A program made the position numbers and the translations under genes. The notes beneath the pieces were generated by a model. That model did not search any database. It was not told the DNA's origin and worked only from the letters and a program-made list of their open reading frames with translations. Source: Candidatus Cloacimonas acidaminovorans str. Evry (GTDB lineage Bacteria > Cloacimonadota > Cloacimonadia > Cloacimonadales > Cloacimonadaceae). Taken from it: 64,000 bases of DNA. Shown piece by piece: positions 9,363 to 17,932 of this stretch. Position 1 is the stretch's first letter. Every line of letters begins with the position of its first letter. The stretch is from contig NC_020449.1 of NCBI RefSeq assembly GCF_000146065.2, positions 1,898,654-1,962,653 on the forward strand. Direction: 5' to 3'.

Positions 9363-10115
9363 TTAATCAATATATTCCCTGATAATGTTTTCCAATTCTC
9401 CGCTATCTTTTAATTCCTTCAATGCCTTATTTATTCTGGTATTAATTTCTTTACCTGCTTGCATAGCCAATCCGTATTGTTCATTCGTTTGAATCGTGTA
9501 AACAATCTTAATCTCCTGTTGTTGGGAAAAATCCTTGGCTACCCATTCATCAAAAACCATCAGGTCTATTTTGCCATTAAGAAGTTCCCCCAAGGTTTCT
9601 ATAACAGTAGGATAAAGTTTCAGCTTATTTTTGGGCAGGAGGTCTTTTTCCATCAGGTTTTCGGTTAAATATTGATGGCTGGTAGTGTTGCTTTGGCAGC
9701 CCACGATGTATTTTCCGAGGTCCTCAATCTTTTCTACTTTTACAGGAGAATTGGATTTGGCTACAACAGCCAGGTCTGTTTCAAAATAAGGAATAGTAAA
9801 ATCCATCGTTTGTTTACGTTTCGGGGTAATGGTAATAGCAGAGGCGGCAATATCAATTTTGTTAAGTGCTAAAGCAGAAAACAGTTCATCAAACTGGAAT
9901 TTGGTAATTTGTAATTGCATATTCAATTTATCCGCTATGCGTTTACAGATTTCTATATCAATGCCTTTGAATTCACTACCTTCCTGATAAGTAAAAGGTG
10001 GATTTTCAGCATCGGTTCCTACCCTCAATATCTTCTTTTGTTTCGGAGAACAAGATAAAGAAAAGAAGACAATCAGTGCGACACCCAAAGCAATAAATAT
10101 CCTGCGTAATTTCAT
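9363..10115 (-). CDS. Amino-acid ABC transporter substrate-binding lipoprotein
   Basis: The start is the ATG at 10115, preceded by AAAGGTAAG and followed at once by a lipoprotein signal (MKLRR, a hydrophobic core, then lipobox FSLSC with Cys22). The 250-aa product is a family-3 periplasmic binding protein: KILRVGTDAENPPFTY, GIDIEICKRIA, DIAASAITITPKRKQTMDFT and GLAMQAGKEINTRINKAL are all family landmarks. These proteins bind polar amino acids outside the inner membrane and pass them to an ABC permease. No permease or ATPase gene is adjacent. It is the intact member of a duplicated pair; the truncated copy is at 11891-12355, with about 85-90% identity in the shared region. Upstream lies a fragment of the SIMPL gene. 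Confidence 0.88.
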   Translation of the reverse strand: MKLRRIFIALGVALIVFFSLSCSPKQKKILRVGTDAENPPFTYQEGSEFKGIDIEICKRIADKLNMQLQITKFQFDELFSALALNKIDIAASAITITPKRKQTMDFTIPYFETDLAVVAKSNSPVKVEKIEDLGKYIVGCQSNTTSHQYLTENLMEKDLLPKNKLKLYPTVIETLGELLNGKIDLMVFDEWVAKDFSQQQEIKIVYTIQTNEQYGLAMQAGKEINTRINKALKELKDSGELENIIREYID

Positions 10116-10217
10116 TTTCTTACCTTTACTATATGGTTTTATATAAATTATAATCCCCATTGGATAAATTACAAGTATTTTATCCGTAAAATTACAAGCA
10201 GGTTTGTGGAAAAAAAT

Positions 10218-10388
10218 CTACTTTAACTTAAAAATAGCAGTTAAAGTAACGGAAATGCTTTTACTGCGAGTGCTGGTGTTATAAATTCCATAATCCGAAA
10301 CCTCTGTAGAATAGGGCTCCGTAATTTGAAAAACACCTGCACGCGCTTCTCTTAATTTACCCAATTTGGTATTTCCGCTCCCGGTAAT
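10218..10388 (-). pseudogene. 3' fragment of the SIMPL-domain gene (duplicate)
   Basis: These codons encode the last ~56 residues of the SIMPL-domain protein (from GSGNTKLGKLREARAGVF to AIFKLK). They are identical in protein sequence to the end of the full gene at 12458-13240. Upstream of about 10388 the similarity stops abruptly and no start codon with a ribosome-binding site follows. The fragment and its 3' spacer into the next binding-protein gene are nearly identical to the other copy. I read it as a remnant of a tandem duplication, not a gene. Confidence 0.85.
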
Positions 10389-10554
10389 ATTTTTTGCATA
10401 AAACCCGGCACGACAATTACAGATCATACAGGAATTAGAATACGGCGAAGATGTGGCTCTACCCCAGCGCTCAATTCTAAAAAAATCAGTTGCTTCCCAA
10501 AGCTCGCATCTTCCGGTTATTCAATTTTTTTATTCCCGATAAAATAAATGTTAG

Positions 10555-11910
10555 TTATTCCATCAGAATCATCTTCCGTGTTGTGGAATACGATCCCGAC
10601 TTTATTTTAAAAAAGTAAACGCCTGCCCCTAATTTCTCCCCTTGGTCATTTTTGCCGTCCCAGGTAATAGAATATTCACCCAAGATAGGCTGGGGATCTA
10701 AAAGGCGGCGCACTAATTGCCCCTTCACATTATAGACAGCCACAGTAGTTAGACTGTGGTCTGCCCCCTGTTTCAGGGTTAAAGTAGTATTGTCCCGAAA
10801 AGGATTAGGATAACATGATACCTCTACGGGAACTACTGGCGCCACGTCATCGTTATTGGCCACGGGCGGACCAACGTGCAAGCGATAAATACAAGCATTA
10901 AAGCTTATATATATGTACTCGTCCCAATAAACTATGCCGTAAATCTGTCCAGATTGATCTGGCATCTCCGCTGGCAATACCAGCCACTGCCAGCTTGCCC
11001 CGTTATTAAGTGAACGGACAATCCCGGGATATAAGTCGTTACTATCAACACGAATACTACCAATCGCATAAATATTCCCGTTAATACCCGTCATGCCATT
11101 AGGAGTCAACGACCCACAGGCGTTAAAATCAGCACCCAGCTGACTGACATCTGAATTAGTCCAAGATATGCCCTGGTCATCAGAATATACTAAAGATGGA
11201 TAAGCTATAGTTATTATTCTAGACCCGCTGACTATTATATGCACGATACAACTTATTAGATCTGGTGGATCTGTCCCCTCTTGCCAGGTCTGACCATCAG
11301 GACTGGTAATTATAAATGGAGATAATCCTCGTCCCACGGCCTTTAAGTTGGGCTGAAAATCAGCACACGTCGGCCAACTGCTCTCTGACTCAAAAACAAT
11401 ACTCCAGTCTTGGCCGGCATTTGTGGTTTTATAAATCCTGATGTCCCAAAAATCAAACTGCATCACCACATAACCCTCCTGGGGAGAAACGAACTGAATA
11501 TGTTTTAACCAACATCTGTTTCTTTCCAGTTGATAAGTTCGGGTCCAGCTCTGACCGCCATTAACAGTTTTATAGAGCACTGACCTATACAAATTATTAT
11601 CTGACAACACAAAACATCCACAGCAATAGCCAACCGCCGAGGTTAACATAAATGCTGAACACAGCCGAAGAGAGTCACAGTTGGCCACCACATACTCCTG
11701 ATAGTTCACACCGTCGGGAGATATAATAAAATAACGATTAGTAACTCCGTAAAACACACCTCCAGAGACCATGAGCATATGGGGAATCATTCCGGTTTGA
11801 GTGCAGTATTGCAACTCCCACACCGGACTTGCCATCACGGGTGAGGGCGCCATCGATATTATAAACCCTATAAGGGCTATAATTATGAGCCTAATTTGCG
11901 CGGTTTTCAT
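10555..11910 (-). CDS. Secreted protein with BNR/Asp-box-like repeats and T9SS/FlgD-type C-terminal sorting domain
   Basis: The start ATG (11910) follows AGGAGG. The 451-aa product has a Sec signal peptide (cut near VMASPVW). It then has a beta-propeller-like body with repeated Asp-box patterns such as SVLYKTVNGGQSW, IYKTTNAGQDW, FIITSPDGQTW and LVYSDDQGISW. It ends in a C-terminal module with CYPNPFRDNTTL, VAVYNVKGQLVR, WDGKNDQGEKLGAGVYFFKI and a basic end KMILME. That last module matches the FlgD-Ig/T9SS type-A sorting domain, so the protein is probably exported by T9SS and attached to or released from the surface. It is rich in Cys in the N-terminal half. A sampled line (11281) has 29 G+C of 60 against 22 in the neighbouring binding-protein gene (9841). 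The gene sits inside a broken duplication, so it may be an insertion. Ligand unknown. Confidence 0.85.
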   Translation of the reverse strand: MKTAQIRLIIIALIGFIISMAPSPVMASPVWELQYCTQTGMIPHMLMVSGGVFYGVTNRYFIISPDGVNYQEYVVANCDSLRLCSAFMLTSAVGYCCGCFVLSDNNLYRSVLYKTVNGGQSWTRTYQLERNRCWLKHIQFVSPQEGYVVMQFDFWDIRIYKTTNAGQDWSIVFESESSWPTCADFQPNLKAVGRGLSPFIITSPDGQTWQEGTDPPDLISCIVHIIVSGSRIITIAYPSLVYSDDQGISWTNSDVSQLGADFNACGSLTPNGMTGINGNIYAIGSIRVDSNDLYPGIVRSLNNGASWQWLVLPAEMPDQSGQIYGIVYWDEYIYISFNACIYRLHVGPPVANNDDVAPVVPVEVSCYPNPFRDNTTLTLKQGADHSLTTVAVYNVKGQLVRRLLDPQPILGEYSITWDGKNDQGEKLGAGVYFFKIKSGSYSTTRKMILME

Positions 11911-12355
11911 GAAAACCTCCTAAATATTTAATTGTTAAAGATCTTATGTTATTATTATTAACACATAAAATAAGATTTGTCAATAGCTTTATATTATAGA
12001 CGGCGGTTTGGTTAATGGTATCAAAATAGGGCTCGGTAAAATCAACTGTCTGTTTGCGTTTCTCGGTAATGGTTATGGAGGACGCGGCAATATCTATTTT
12101 ATTTTGTGCCAAAGCTGAAAATAAATCGTCAAATTCAAACTTGCTAATCTGAAGTTGCATATTCAGTTTTTTGGCTATTCTTTTACATATTTCTATATCA
12201 ATGCCTTTGAATTCACTACCTTCTTGATAAGTAAAAGGTGGATTTTCAGCATCGGTTCCTACCCTCAATATCTTCTTTTGTTTCGGAGAACAAGATAAAG
12301 AAAAGAAGGCAATCAGTGCGACACCCAAAGCAATAAATATCCTGCGTAATTTCAT
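11891..12355 (-). pseudogene. Truncated amino-acid-binding lipoprotein gene
   Basis: The frame begins exactly like the intact binding protein (MKLRRIFIALGVALIAFFSL, lipobox SLSC). It follows that protein to about residue 113 (EPYFDT, near base 12017), then runs into about 40 unrelated residues overlapping the start of the secreted-protein gene. The second lobe is missing, so it cannot form a normal two-lobe binding site. The first ~60 residues are almost identical to the intact copy, while residues 60-113 differ at about one position in five. It has a good ribosome-binding site and may still be translated. Confidence 0.85.
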
Positions 12356-12457
12356 CTTCTTACCTTTACTATAAGGTTTTATATAAATTATAATCCCCCT
12401 CGGATAAATTACAAGTATTTTATCCGGAAAATCACAAGCAGGTTTGTGGAAAAAAAT

Positions 12458-13240
12458 CTACTTTAACTTAAAAATAGCAGTTAAAGTAACGGAAATGCTT
12501 TTACTGCGAGTGCTGGTGTTATAAATTCCATAATCCGAAACCTCTGTAGAATAGGGCTCCGTAATTTGAAAAACACCTGCACGCGCTTCTCTTAATTTTC
12601 CCAGTTTGGTATTTCCGCTCCCGGCAATTTCTTGAGCACGGGCAACTGCATCTTTGGTTGCTTCGGAAAGCAACTGTTTTTTCAAATCCGGCAGTTTAGT
12701 ATAAAGATATGCCAGGTTGGAATTTAACAATAAGATTCCGCGTTCCGCAAAAAAATCCGGTTTTAATGCCAAGGTCTCAATTTTGGGTATATCGGAAGAG
12801 ACCACAAAGATATTTTGATTCAAGGCATAACCAGTTGGATTGCCATAATTATCGTTAGTTTGATAACTATTTATGGGTTGGATGCTGATATCCTTTTCCG
12901 GAATTCCCTGTTCTTCAAGGTAATTCTTGAAAGCATTTACATCATTGCTCATTTTGTTGTAGCCATCTTTCAAACCATCATGGCTTACATTGCGTTGCAT
13001 TGTGAGATTCCATTTTACCAAATCGGATTCAAAGAGTTTGCTGGCATATCCAACTACCCGTAAACTGGTTGGTGTTTGACGACTTTGCATAAAGAAATAG
13101 CCAAAAACCGTCAAACCGATGATAAAGGATAAACCAACAATTCCCCAGGTGCGGGCAACTACTTTATCCTTGGTGAAAATAAGCCAGATTATACCTGCCG
13201 CAATTGCGATACAGATGATTACTAATAGTGCTGTGATCAT
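12458..13240 (-). CDS. SIMPL-domain (DUF541) membrane-anchored protein
   Basis: The 260-aa product starts at the ATG at 13240 after AAGGAG. It has two hydrophobic segments near the N-terminus (about residues 2-20 and 35-50), then a periplasmic domain of the SIMPL/DUF541 family. Landmarks are LRVVGYASKLFESDLVKW, a central region with YALNQNIFVVSSD, and the C-terminal ARAQEIAGSGNTKLGKL plus SKSISVTLTAIFKLK. The family (BP26/OMP28-like) forms ring-like periplasmic oligomers of unclear function, sometimes linked to stress. It lies 17 bases after tsaE and about 100 bases before the truncated binding-protein gene. Its 3' end is duplicated at 10218-10388. Confidence 0.85.
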   Translation of the reverse strand: MITALLVIICIAIAAGIIWLIFTKDKVVARTWGIVGLSFIIGLTVFGYFFMQSRQTPTSLRVVGYASKLFESDLVKWNLTMQRNVSHDGLKDGYNKMSNDVNAFKNYLEEQGIPEKDISIQPINSYQTNDNYGNPTGYALNQNIFVVSSDIPKIETLALKPDFFAERGILLLNSNLAYLYTKLPDLKKQLLSEATKDAVARAQEIAGSGNTKLGKLREARAGVFQITEPYSTEVSDYGIYNTSTRSKSISVTLTAIFKLK

Positions 13241-13257
13241 TTTTTGCTCCTTAAAAC

Positions 13258-13692
13258 TTAAAAATATGGAGAATGCTCTTTATCGGGAATAATATCCACC
13301 CAGCGTTTTTTCCCATCAAAGTGGAATTCCAATTTCAATGTCTGATAGGGTAAAAGATCATTTACCAAAAGAGGCCATTCAATAACGGTTATTCCTTGTT
13401 CCAAGATATCAAACAAACCCAGGCAATATATTTCTTCTTTATTTCTCAGACGGTATAGGTCTAAATGATACAGGGGAAGGCGTCCACCGGAATATTCCTT
13501 CATTAAAACAAAAGAAGGACTGTCTATTTCTTCTTCAATTCCCAGTGCCTTGCCAAGCTGTTTTACAAAGAAGGTTTTGCCGCTACCCAAATCGCCAAAA
13601 AGAGTTATAATATCCCCTTCCTTTAATAACGGTGCAAGGTATTTGGCAAGGTCTATAGTGTCCTGCTCAGTAGATAAGTTTAGGGTTTTCAT
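13258..13692 (-). CDS. tsaE: tRNA threonylcarbamoyladenosine biosynthesis ATPase TsaE
   Basis: The 144-aa protein has the size and motifs of TsaE: the Walker A loop GDLGSGKT (about residues 33-40), the switch region SPSFVLMKEY, HLDLYRL, and VIEWPLLV near the C-terminus. TsaE is the small ATPase that works with TsaB and TsaD to transfer the threonylcarbamoyl group to A37 of tRNAs decoding ANN codons. No tsaB or tsaD is in this window. The ribosome-binding site is weak. It is followed after 17 bases by the SIMPL gene, so the two are probably co-transcribed. Confidence 0.93.
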   Translation of the reverse strand: MKTLNLSTEQDTIDLAKYLAPLLKEGDIITLFGDLGSGKTFFVKQLGKALGIEEEIDSPSFVLMKEYSGGRLPLYHLDLYRLRNKEEIYCLGLFDILEQGITVIEWPLLVNDLLPYQTLKLEFHFDGKKRWVDIIPDKEHSPYF

Positions 13693-14162
13693 CTCAGCTT
13701 AAAAAGAAGGAAGAATGAATATAGTGAGATGGAGAATTTGTCATTCCTACGAAAGCAGGAATCAAAATATCTGCAATTCCCCTATCAAACCTATCGGAAA
13801 AGAGAAAAGAAAAAGTTTGCCAAGGTCTTACCTTTGGGTAACGGCATTTTGATAGGGAAAGCATACTGTTAATAAACATTTTCTGTGTATTCTACCTTTA
13901 ATCTCTTTTCTCTTCGTCAGGAGTCATATATTTTTACACCTAAATCACGGAGGACAGTGTTCCTCTGTGACAAAGAAAGATTTGGAATTTGCGGAGCTCC
14001 GGCTATACAATTTTTCTGCACTTCTGACTTCATTTTACATTTTATCTTTCTTTCCCGTCACGCGTCCTCTTCGCTAAACTAATTTGAGATAAGGGTTAAA
14101 GATATATAAGCGATGACGACTCCTGACTTCCTTCATTCTACATTCTTTCTCTTTATAAACAA
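13693..14162. other. Intergenic repeats between porX and tsaE
   Basis: No gene is supported here. There is a GTCATTCCTACGAAAGCAGGAATC hairpin-type repeat near 13740-13763. An inverted pair CCCTATCAAA (about 13780) and TTTGATAGGG (about 13850) is present. One copy of the GAGTCCTCACTGC-type inverted repeat lies at 14062-14127. Short open frames on the plus strand lack ribosome-binding sites. Confidence 0.6.
14062..14127 (+). repeat. Dispersed inverted repeat with CGACTCCTGAC end, copy 1
   Basis: The left arm GCGTCCTCTTCGC and the right arm GCGATGACGACTCCTGAC can pair imperfectly. Related copies are at 25281-25346 and 45985-46050, each with arms about 50 bases apart and the same GACGACTCCTGAC end. 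Confidence 0.65.
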
Positions 14163-15722
14163 CTATCTTCTTTTGGTGCGGCAGGTAGCAATCGGTAGAA
14201 TCATTTCTTCCATAGAGACACCACCGTGTTGAAAAGTACCGTTAAACTGTTTCTGATATTGATGATAGGCATTGGGATACACGAAATAGTAATCATCCTT
14301 GGCAAAGATAAAGTTATCCACAATGCTTTTGGAGGGCAGTCCAAAGTCCCCGGGTTTTTTTACAAACAGAGCGTGGCGTTCATTCACGGAAAGATTTTTT
14401 CCTTCTTTATAACGGACTGTTATGGATGTTTCTTTATCACCGATTACTTGAGTTGCACGGTTCACTTTTATAGAACCGTGGTCTGTAGAAAGAATTACAA
14501 TCGCATCTTGTTTGGCAATCTGTTTCAAAGCTTCATAGAGCGAAGAATGCAAAAACCAGTGTTTGGTAAAAGCACGCAGACCTTCTTCATTGGGAATGGT
14601 TTCCTGTAGAATTTGATCCCGACTGCGATGATGAGCTAACAGATCAAGGAAGTTATAAACCAGAACAATGAGATTTTCCTTGTTCCAAGTTTCAATTTTG
14701 CGCAGGACAAAATTGCCTTCTTCCATATTGAAGATTTTTACATACTTGCTGGTAGGATCAAGTTTAAAGCCAAGCTCTTCAATATGTTCATCCAGCAATT
14801 GATGTTCATTGCGATTACGGCTGTTATCCATTTCACTGGAAGTTACCCAATAATCGGGAAAGCGTTTAGCAATATCAATAGGCATTAAACCGCTGAAAAT
14901 GGAATTTCTGCTATAGGGAGTGGCAGTTGGCAAAATGGAATAGTAGAGGTCAAGTTCTTCTTCAAAAAGTTCCTTGATGTAGGGTTGAATAGCCAGATAC
15001 TGATCCAGACGCATACAATCAATGATAATAAAATAGATAGGCAGGTTTTCTTCAAAGTGCGGAGCTATGTATTGGGAAATAAGGTCAAAACTTAAATTGG
15101 GGCGTTCATCACTTTTCAGCCAGTTACCATAATTGCGTTCTACATAGTTGGTAAATTCAGTATTACAGTTGCGTTTTTCCAGAAAATGGGTTTGGCGTAA
15201 ACCTTCATCGTTAACCTGATCTATTTGTAATTCCCAATAGCTCAGTTCTCGGTAAATTTGGCTCCATTCATTCCAATCGGGATTGGCAAAAAGTTTTTGA
15301 TTCAGTTCTGCAATATAGCGGGTATATTGTTGACCTATTTGATTGGCACGAATTTCATCTGCTTGGAAAATCTTTTTGATAGCCATAATAATCTGATTGG
15401 GATTGATGGGTTTAATCAAATAATCCGAAATTTGAGAAGCAATTGCCTTATCCATCAAGCCCTCTGCTTCACTTTTAGTAACCATTACAATAGGCAAGGC
15501 AGGATTGATACGCTTAATTTCCTGTAAAGTTGCCAAGCCATCCAAGCCGGGCATCATTTCGTCTAAAATAACGAGGTCATATTTATTCTCTACTACCTTT
15601 TCAATAGCGTCGGTTCCATTATTACAGGTTTCAACATTATATTTTCTCTCTTCCAGGAAGAGAATAAAGGGTTTGAGAAGGTCTATTTCATCGTCAACCC
15701 AGAGTATTTGCATTTGTTTCAT
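14163..15722 (-). CDS. porX: PorX-like response regulator with PglZ domain (T9SS regulator)
   Basis: The 519-aa product begins with a CheY-type receiver: acidic pocket WVDDE, phospho-acceptor Asp54 in LVILDEMMPG, and conserved Lys in DYLIKPINPNQ. After a helical linker comes a PglZ/alkaline-phosphatase-superfamily domain with YFIIIDCMRLDQ, TATPYSRNSIFSG, and metal-site motifs VYNFLDLLAHH and LSTDHGS. This receiver-PglZ fusion is the architecture of PorX, which in Bacteroidota controls T9SS gene expression and cleaves cyclic oligonucleotides. T9SS-type cargo in this window fits that role. The start has AGGAG upstream. A conserved hypothetical gene lies only six bases upstream and is probably co-transcribed. 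No PorY-type kinase is adjacent. Confidence 0.88.
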   Translation of the reverse strand: MKQMQILWVDDEIDLLKPFILFLEERKYNVETCNNGTDAIEKVVENKYDLVILDEMMPGLDGLATLQEIKRINPALPIVMVTKSEAEGLMDKAIASQISDYLIKPINPNQIIMAIKKIFQADEIRANQIGQQYTRYIAELNQKLFANPDWNEWSQIYRELSYWELQIDQVNDEGLRQTHFLEKRNCNTEFTNYVERNYGNWLKSDERPNLSFDLISQYIAPHFEENLPIYFIIIDCMRLDQYLAIQPYIKELFEEELDLYYSILPTATPYSRNSIFSGLMPIDIAKRFPDYWVTSSEMDNSRNRNEHQLLDEHIEELGFKLDPTSKYVKIFNMEEGNFVLRKIETWNKENLIVLVYNFLDLLAHHRSRDQILQETIPNEEGLRAFTKHWFLHSSLYEALKQIAKQDAIVILSTDHGSIKVNRATQVIGDKETSITVRYKEGKNLSVNERHALFVKKPGDFGLPSKSIVDNFIFAKDDYYFVYPNAYHQYQKQFNGTFQHGGVSMEEMILPIATCRTKRR

Positions 15723-15728
15723 TGGATT

Positions 15729-16349
15729 TTACTCCTTTTTGTTTTGTGTTTCAAGTTCAAAGAGGCGTTGGCGCTCTTTAATGATCTTTTTAATGTTGTC
15801 CAGATCGGCATCTTGAAAATAAAGGGCGAGCTTGAAATTAAGCTCTTTGCGGGAACAATTGAACCATCCTGTCATCTTCTCCCAAAATTGTTCAATATAG
15901 ACCTCTTTCAGGTCTATGTTTGATTCTTTTTCTTTTTGTTTCAGTTCTTTTATGTGTTCGCGGAGTTCCTTAAAAGGCATTTCTTCCGCTTTGTGAATCC
16001 ATTCATCACGCACATTCCAGTCCGCATTTTTCATAAAGGGTTTAATCATCTGCAGACGATCAAAACCGATTTCTTTAACCTCGGTTTCGTCTATATCCAT
16101 TTCTTCAATAAACAGATCAAAGGTAGACATAAGTTTTCCTGCCAGGGTTCCGGAAAGTTGATATTCCATTTCCACAAAGTCCTTAAAATTCTCATAGCCC
16201 TTATAAAGGTATAATTTTGAACGCTTGATTTCGGAAAGCAACTGACCGAGAGAGATAAAGTTATCTTCCAGTTTATCTTTCAGATTGGCAAGTGCATTAA
16301 ATTTTTCTTCGGCACTCATTGCCTCAGGTGGCACTGTTTTTGGGGGCAT
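15729..16349 (-). CDS. Conserved hypothetical helical protein upstream of porX
   Basis: The 206-aa product is cytoplasmic by composition, with no signal peptide or TM segment. It is strongly helical and charged, with a likely coiled coil around residues 125-145 (LREHIKELKQKEKESN) and an acidic/basic tail (IKKIIKERQRLFELETQNKKE). I do not recognise the family. The stretch YKGYENFKDFVEMEY followed by LMSTFDLF resembles helical segments of DNA-binding or partition-type accessory proteins, but this is weak. The ribosome-binding site AAGGA is good, and the stop lies six bases before the porX start. It may be a partner or regulator of PorX. Confidence 0.75.
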   Translation of the reverse strand: MPPKTVPPEAMSAEEKFNALANLKDKLEDNFISLGQLLSEIKRSKLYLYKGYENFKDFVEMEYQLSGTLAGKLMSTFDLFIEEMDIDETEVKEIGFDRLQMIKPFMKNADWNVRDEWIHKAEEMPFKELREHIKELKQKEKESNIDLKEVYIEQFWEKMTGWFNCSRKELNFKLALYFQDADLDNIKKIIKERQRLFELETQNKKE

Positions 16350-16363
16350 CTTTTTATCCTTCT

Positions 16364-17194
16364 TTATTGTTGAATGAGGGGGTAATAAATATTTTCAGGA
16401 GCGGGGAAAACTCCGTTTTTAACTTCCTGGGAAAAATTTTCCACCGCTTCTATAATATTATTATTCAAATCGGCATAGCGTTTTACATATTTTGGCTGGA
16501 GATCTGAATAACCAAGCAGGTCGTGATAAACTAAAACCTGTCCATCGGTAAATCTTCCGGCTCCGATTCCGATTGTGGGAATGCTTACCGTTTCAGTTAT
16601 TTCTTTGCCTAAAAGTTCAGGAATGCCTTCCAGAACAAGCATAAAGGCACCTGCTTTGGCAACTTCCTCTGCTTGCTTTAATAGTTCTTCCTGTTCAACC
16701 GGTTTCTTTCCCTGAACTTTATATCCGCCAAATTTACGAATGGACTGTGGTGTTAAACCTAAATGGGCACAAACAGGTATTTCCATATCCACAATGGCTT
16801 TTATAGCATCAATACGAGATTTTGAGCCACCTTCCAGTTTAACGGCATTAACTTTACCTTGCACAATAAGCTTTCCTGCATTTTGCCTGGTTTGCTTTTC
16901 GGAAAGATGAAAGCTAAGATAGGGCATATCAGCTATAATAAAAGAATCCGGTGCACCCCTACGAACTGCAGAACAATGATAAATCATATTTTCCAAAGTT
17001 ACCTGCAGGGTATCTTCATAGCCCAAAACTACCATCCCCAAAGAATCACCTACTAGGATGATATCTACGGAAGTGGCAGAAACACATTTTGCCATCGCAT
17101 AATCGTAGGCAGTAAGCATACAGATTTTTTCTTGGTGATGTTTCATTTCCTTAAAAACAGCAATATCTGTTTTATTATTCTTGACTTTGGTCAT
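16364..17194 (-). CDS. panB: 3-methyl-2-oxobutanoate hydroxymethyltransferase (ketopantoate synthesis)
   Basis: The 276-aa product is a complete PanB. It shows MLTAYDYAMAK, the metal-site motif ILVGDSLGMVVLGY, ADMPYLSFH, AVKLEGG, HLGLTPQSI, and the closing GIGAG plus VYHDLLG. PanB transfers a hydroxymethyl group from 5,10-methylene-THF to 2-oxoisovalerate, the first committed step to pantothenate and CoA. panC and panE are not nearby. The start at 17194 is preceded by GGAGAAGG and lies inside the end of the MORN-protein gene (20-base overlap), so the two are likely translated from one message. Confidence 0.95.
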   Translation of the reverse strand: MTKVKNNKTDIAVFKEMKHHQEKICMLTAYDYAMAKCVSATSVDIILVGDSLGMVVLGYEDTLQVTLENMIYHCSAVRRGAPDSFIIADMPYLSFHLSEKQTRQNAGKLIVQGKVNAVKLEGGSKSRIDAIKAIVDMEIPVCAHLGLTPQSIRKFGGYKVQGKKPVEQEELLKQAEEVAKAGAFMLVLEGIPELLGKEITETVSIPTIGIGAGRFTDGQVLVYHDLLGYSDLQPKYVKRYADLNNNIIEAVENFSQEVKNGVFPAPENIYYPLIQQ

Positions 17195-17741
17195 TATCGG
17201 GACCTTCTCCTTCCCTATCTTCTATTTCAGAACTTGCACGGCTTGCATCTTCATCAAAAAGATTATCACCAGCATAAGTTCCCCTGTTAATCATTAAATC
17301 ATAAATAACACTGCCATTATTATACCAGCCCAGAAAACGCCCTTGTAAATAACCATTTACAAAATTGGCACTCATTTGGGGACTGCCATCAGGATACCAC
17401 ATCAGCATAGGACCGTTCTGTTTACCTTTTACAAAAGTTGCTGCCCGTTGTAAAAAACCATTGGGATAGCGTTCTATGGCAATTCCTGTGAAGGGTTTAT
17501 CTTTATAAAGATAAATACTGTCTTGCAAAACAAGTTCCTTAAAAGGAACCGCATTTTTCGGTTCCTTCCAAGTTTTAACCTCTAAATATTCTTCACTTTT
17601 ATTCTGTGCAAAGGCAGTGCCAAAAGCAAGGGAAAATATAAAAATGAATAGCAATAAAGGCATTACCGGGCAGTTTATGAAGCCGGTTTTTTTGGGGACA
17701 CAGGATAAGGAACACATATTATTTATCACTTGAGGACACAT
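17175..17741 (-). CDS. Secreted MORN-repeat protein
   Basis: I place the start at the ATG at 17741, which has GGAG seven bases upstream; a TTG 24 bases earlier lacks a site. The 188-aa product has a cysteine-rich N-terminus, then a hydrophobic signal segment ending FGTAFAQNK. Two MORN-variant repeats follow (IERYPNGFLQRAATFVKGKQNG and MWYPDGSPQMSANFVNGYLQG, split here by GPML), plus GWYNNGSVIYD. The C-terminus is acidic (EDREGEGPDNDQSQE). MORN-variant proteins are common in T9SS bacteria and usually exported; function unknown. It overlaps panB. Confidence 0.8.
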   Translation of the reverse strand: MCPQVINNMCSLSCVPKKTGFINCPVMPLLLFIFIFSLAFGTAFAQNKSEEYLEVKTWKEPKNAVPFKELVLQDSIYLYKDKPFTGIAIERYPNGFLQRAATFVKGKQNGPMLMWYPDGSPQMSANFVNGYLQGRFLGWYNNGSVIYDLMINRGTYAGDNLFDEDASRASSEIEDREGEGPDNDQSQE

Positions 17742-17835
17742 TTTTATCTCCGATAGGTTAGTCAATCTTTTTCTTCTCTTTTTAACTGAAGCTTTTTATT
17801 ATATAAGATAAACCAAATTATCTTAAAGTCAACCA

Positions 17836-17885
17836 GAAGGTTGATGTCCTCATCAACCACAAAACGACAGGAATGTTGTTCTTCC
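17836..17885 (+). repeat. Dispersed hairpin repeat upstream of the permease gene
   Basis: This contains the perfect stem GGTTGATG (17839-17846) and CATCAACC (17851-17858) plus the downstream ACAGGAATGTTGTTCTTCC. It is the second copy of the element at 4882-4946. It lies 48 bases before the following plus-strand start. Confidence 0.6.
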
Positions 17886-17932
17886 GGAGTTTTTTTCCTT
17901 GACCTAATAAATCACTATGTAAAAATTGCTTT

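Noticed and set aside
14163-15722. BREX component PglZ
   Set aside because: The PglZ domain is fused to a receiver domain, the PorX arrangement, and no other BREX genes are near.
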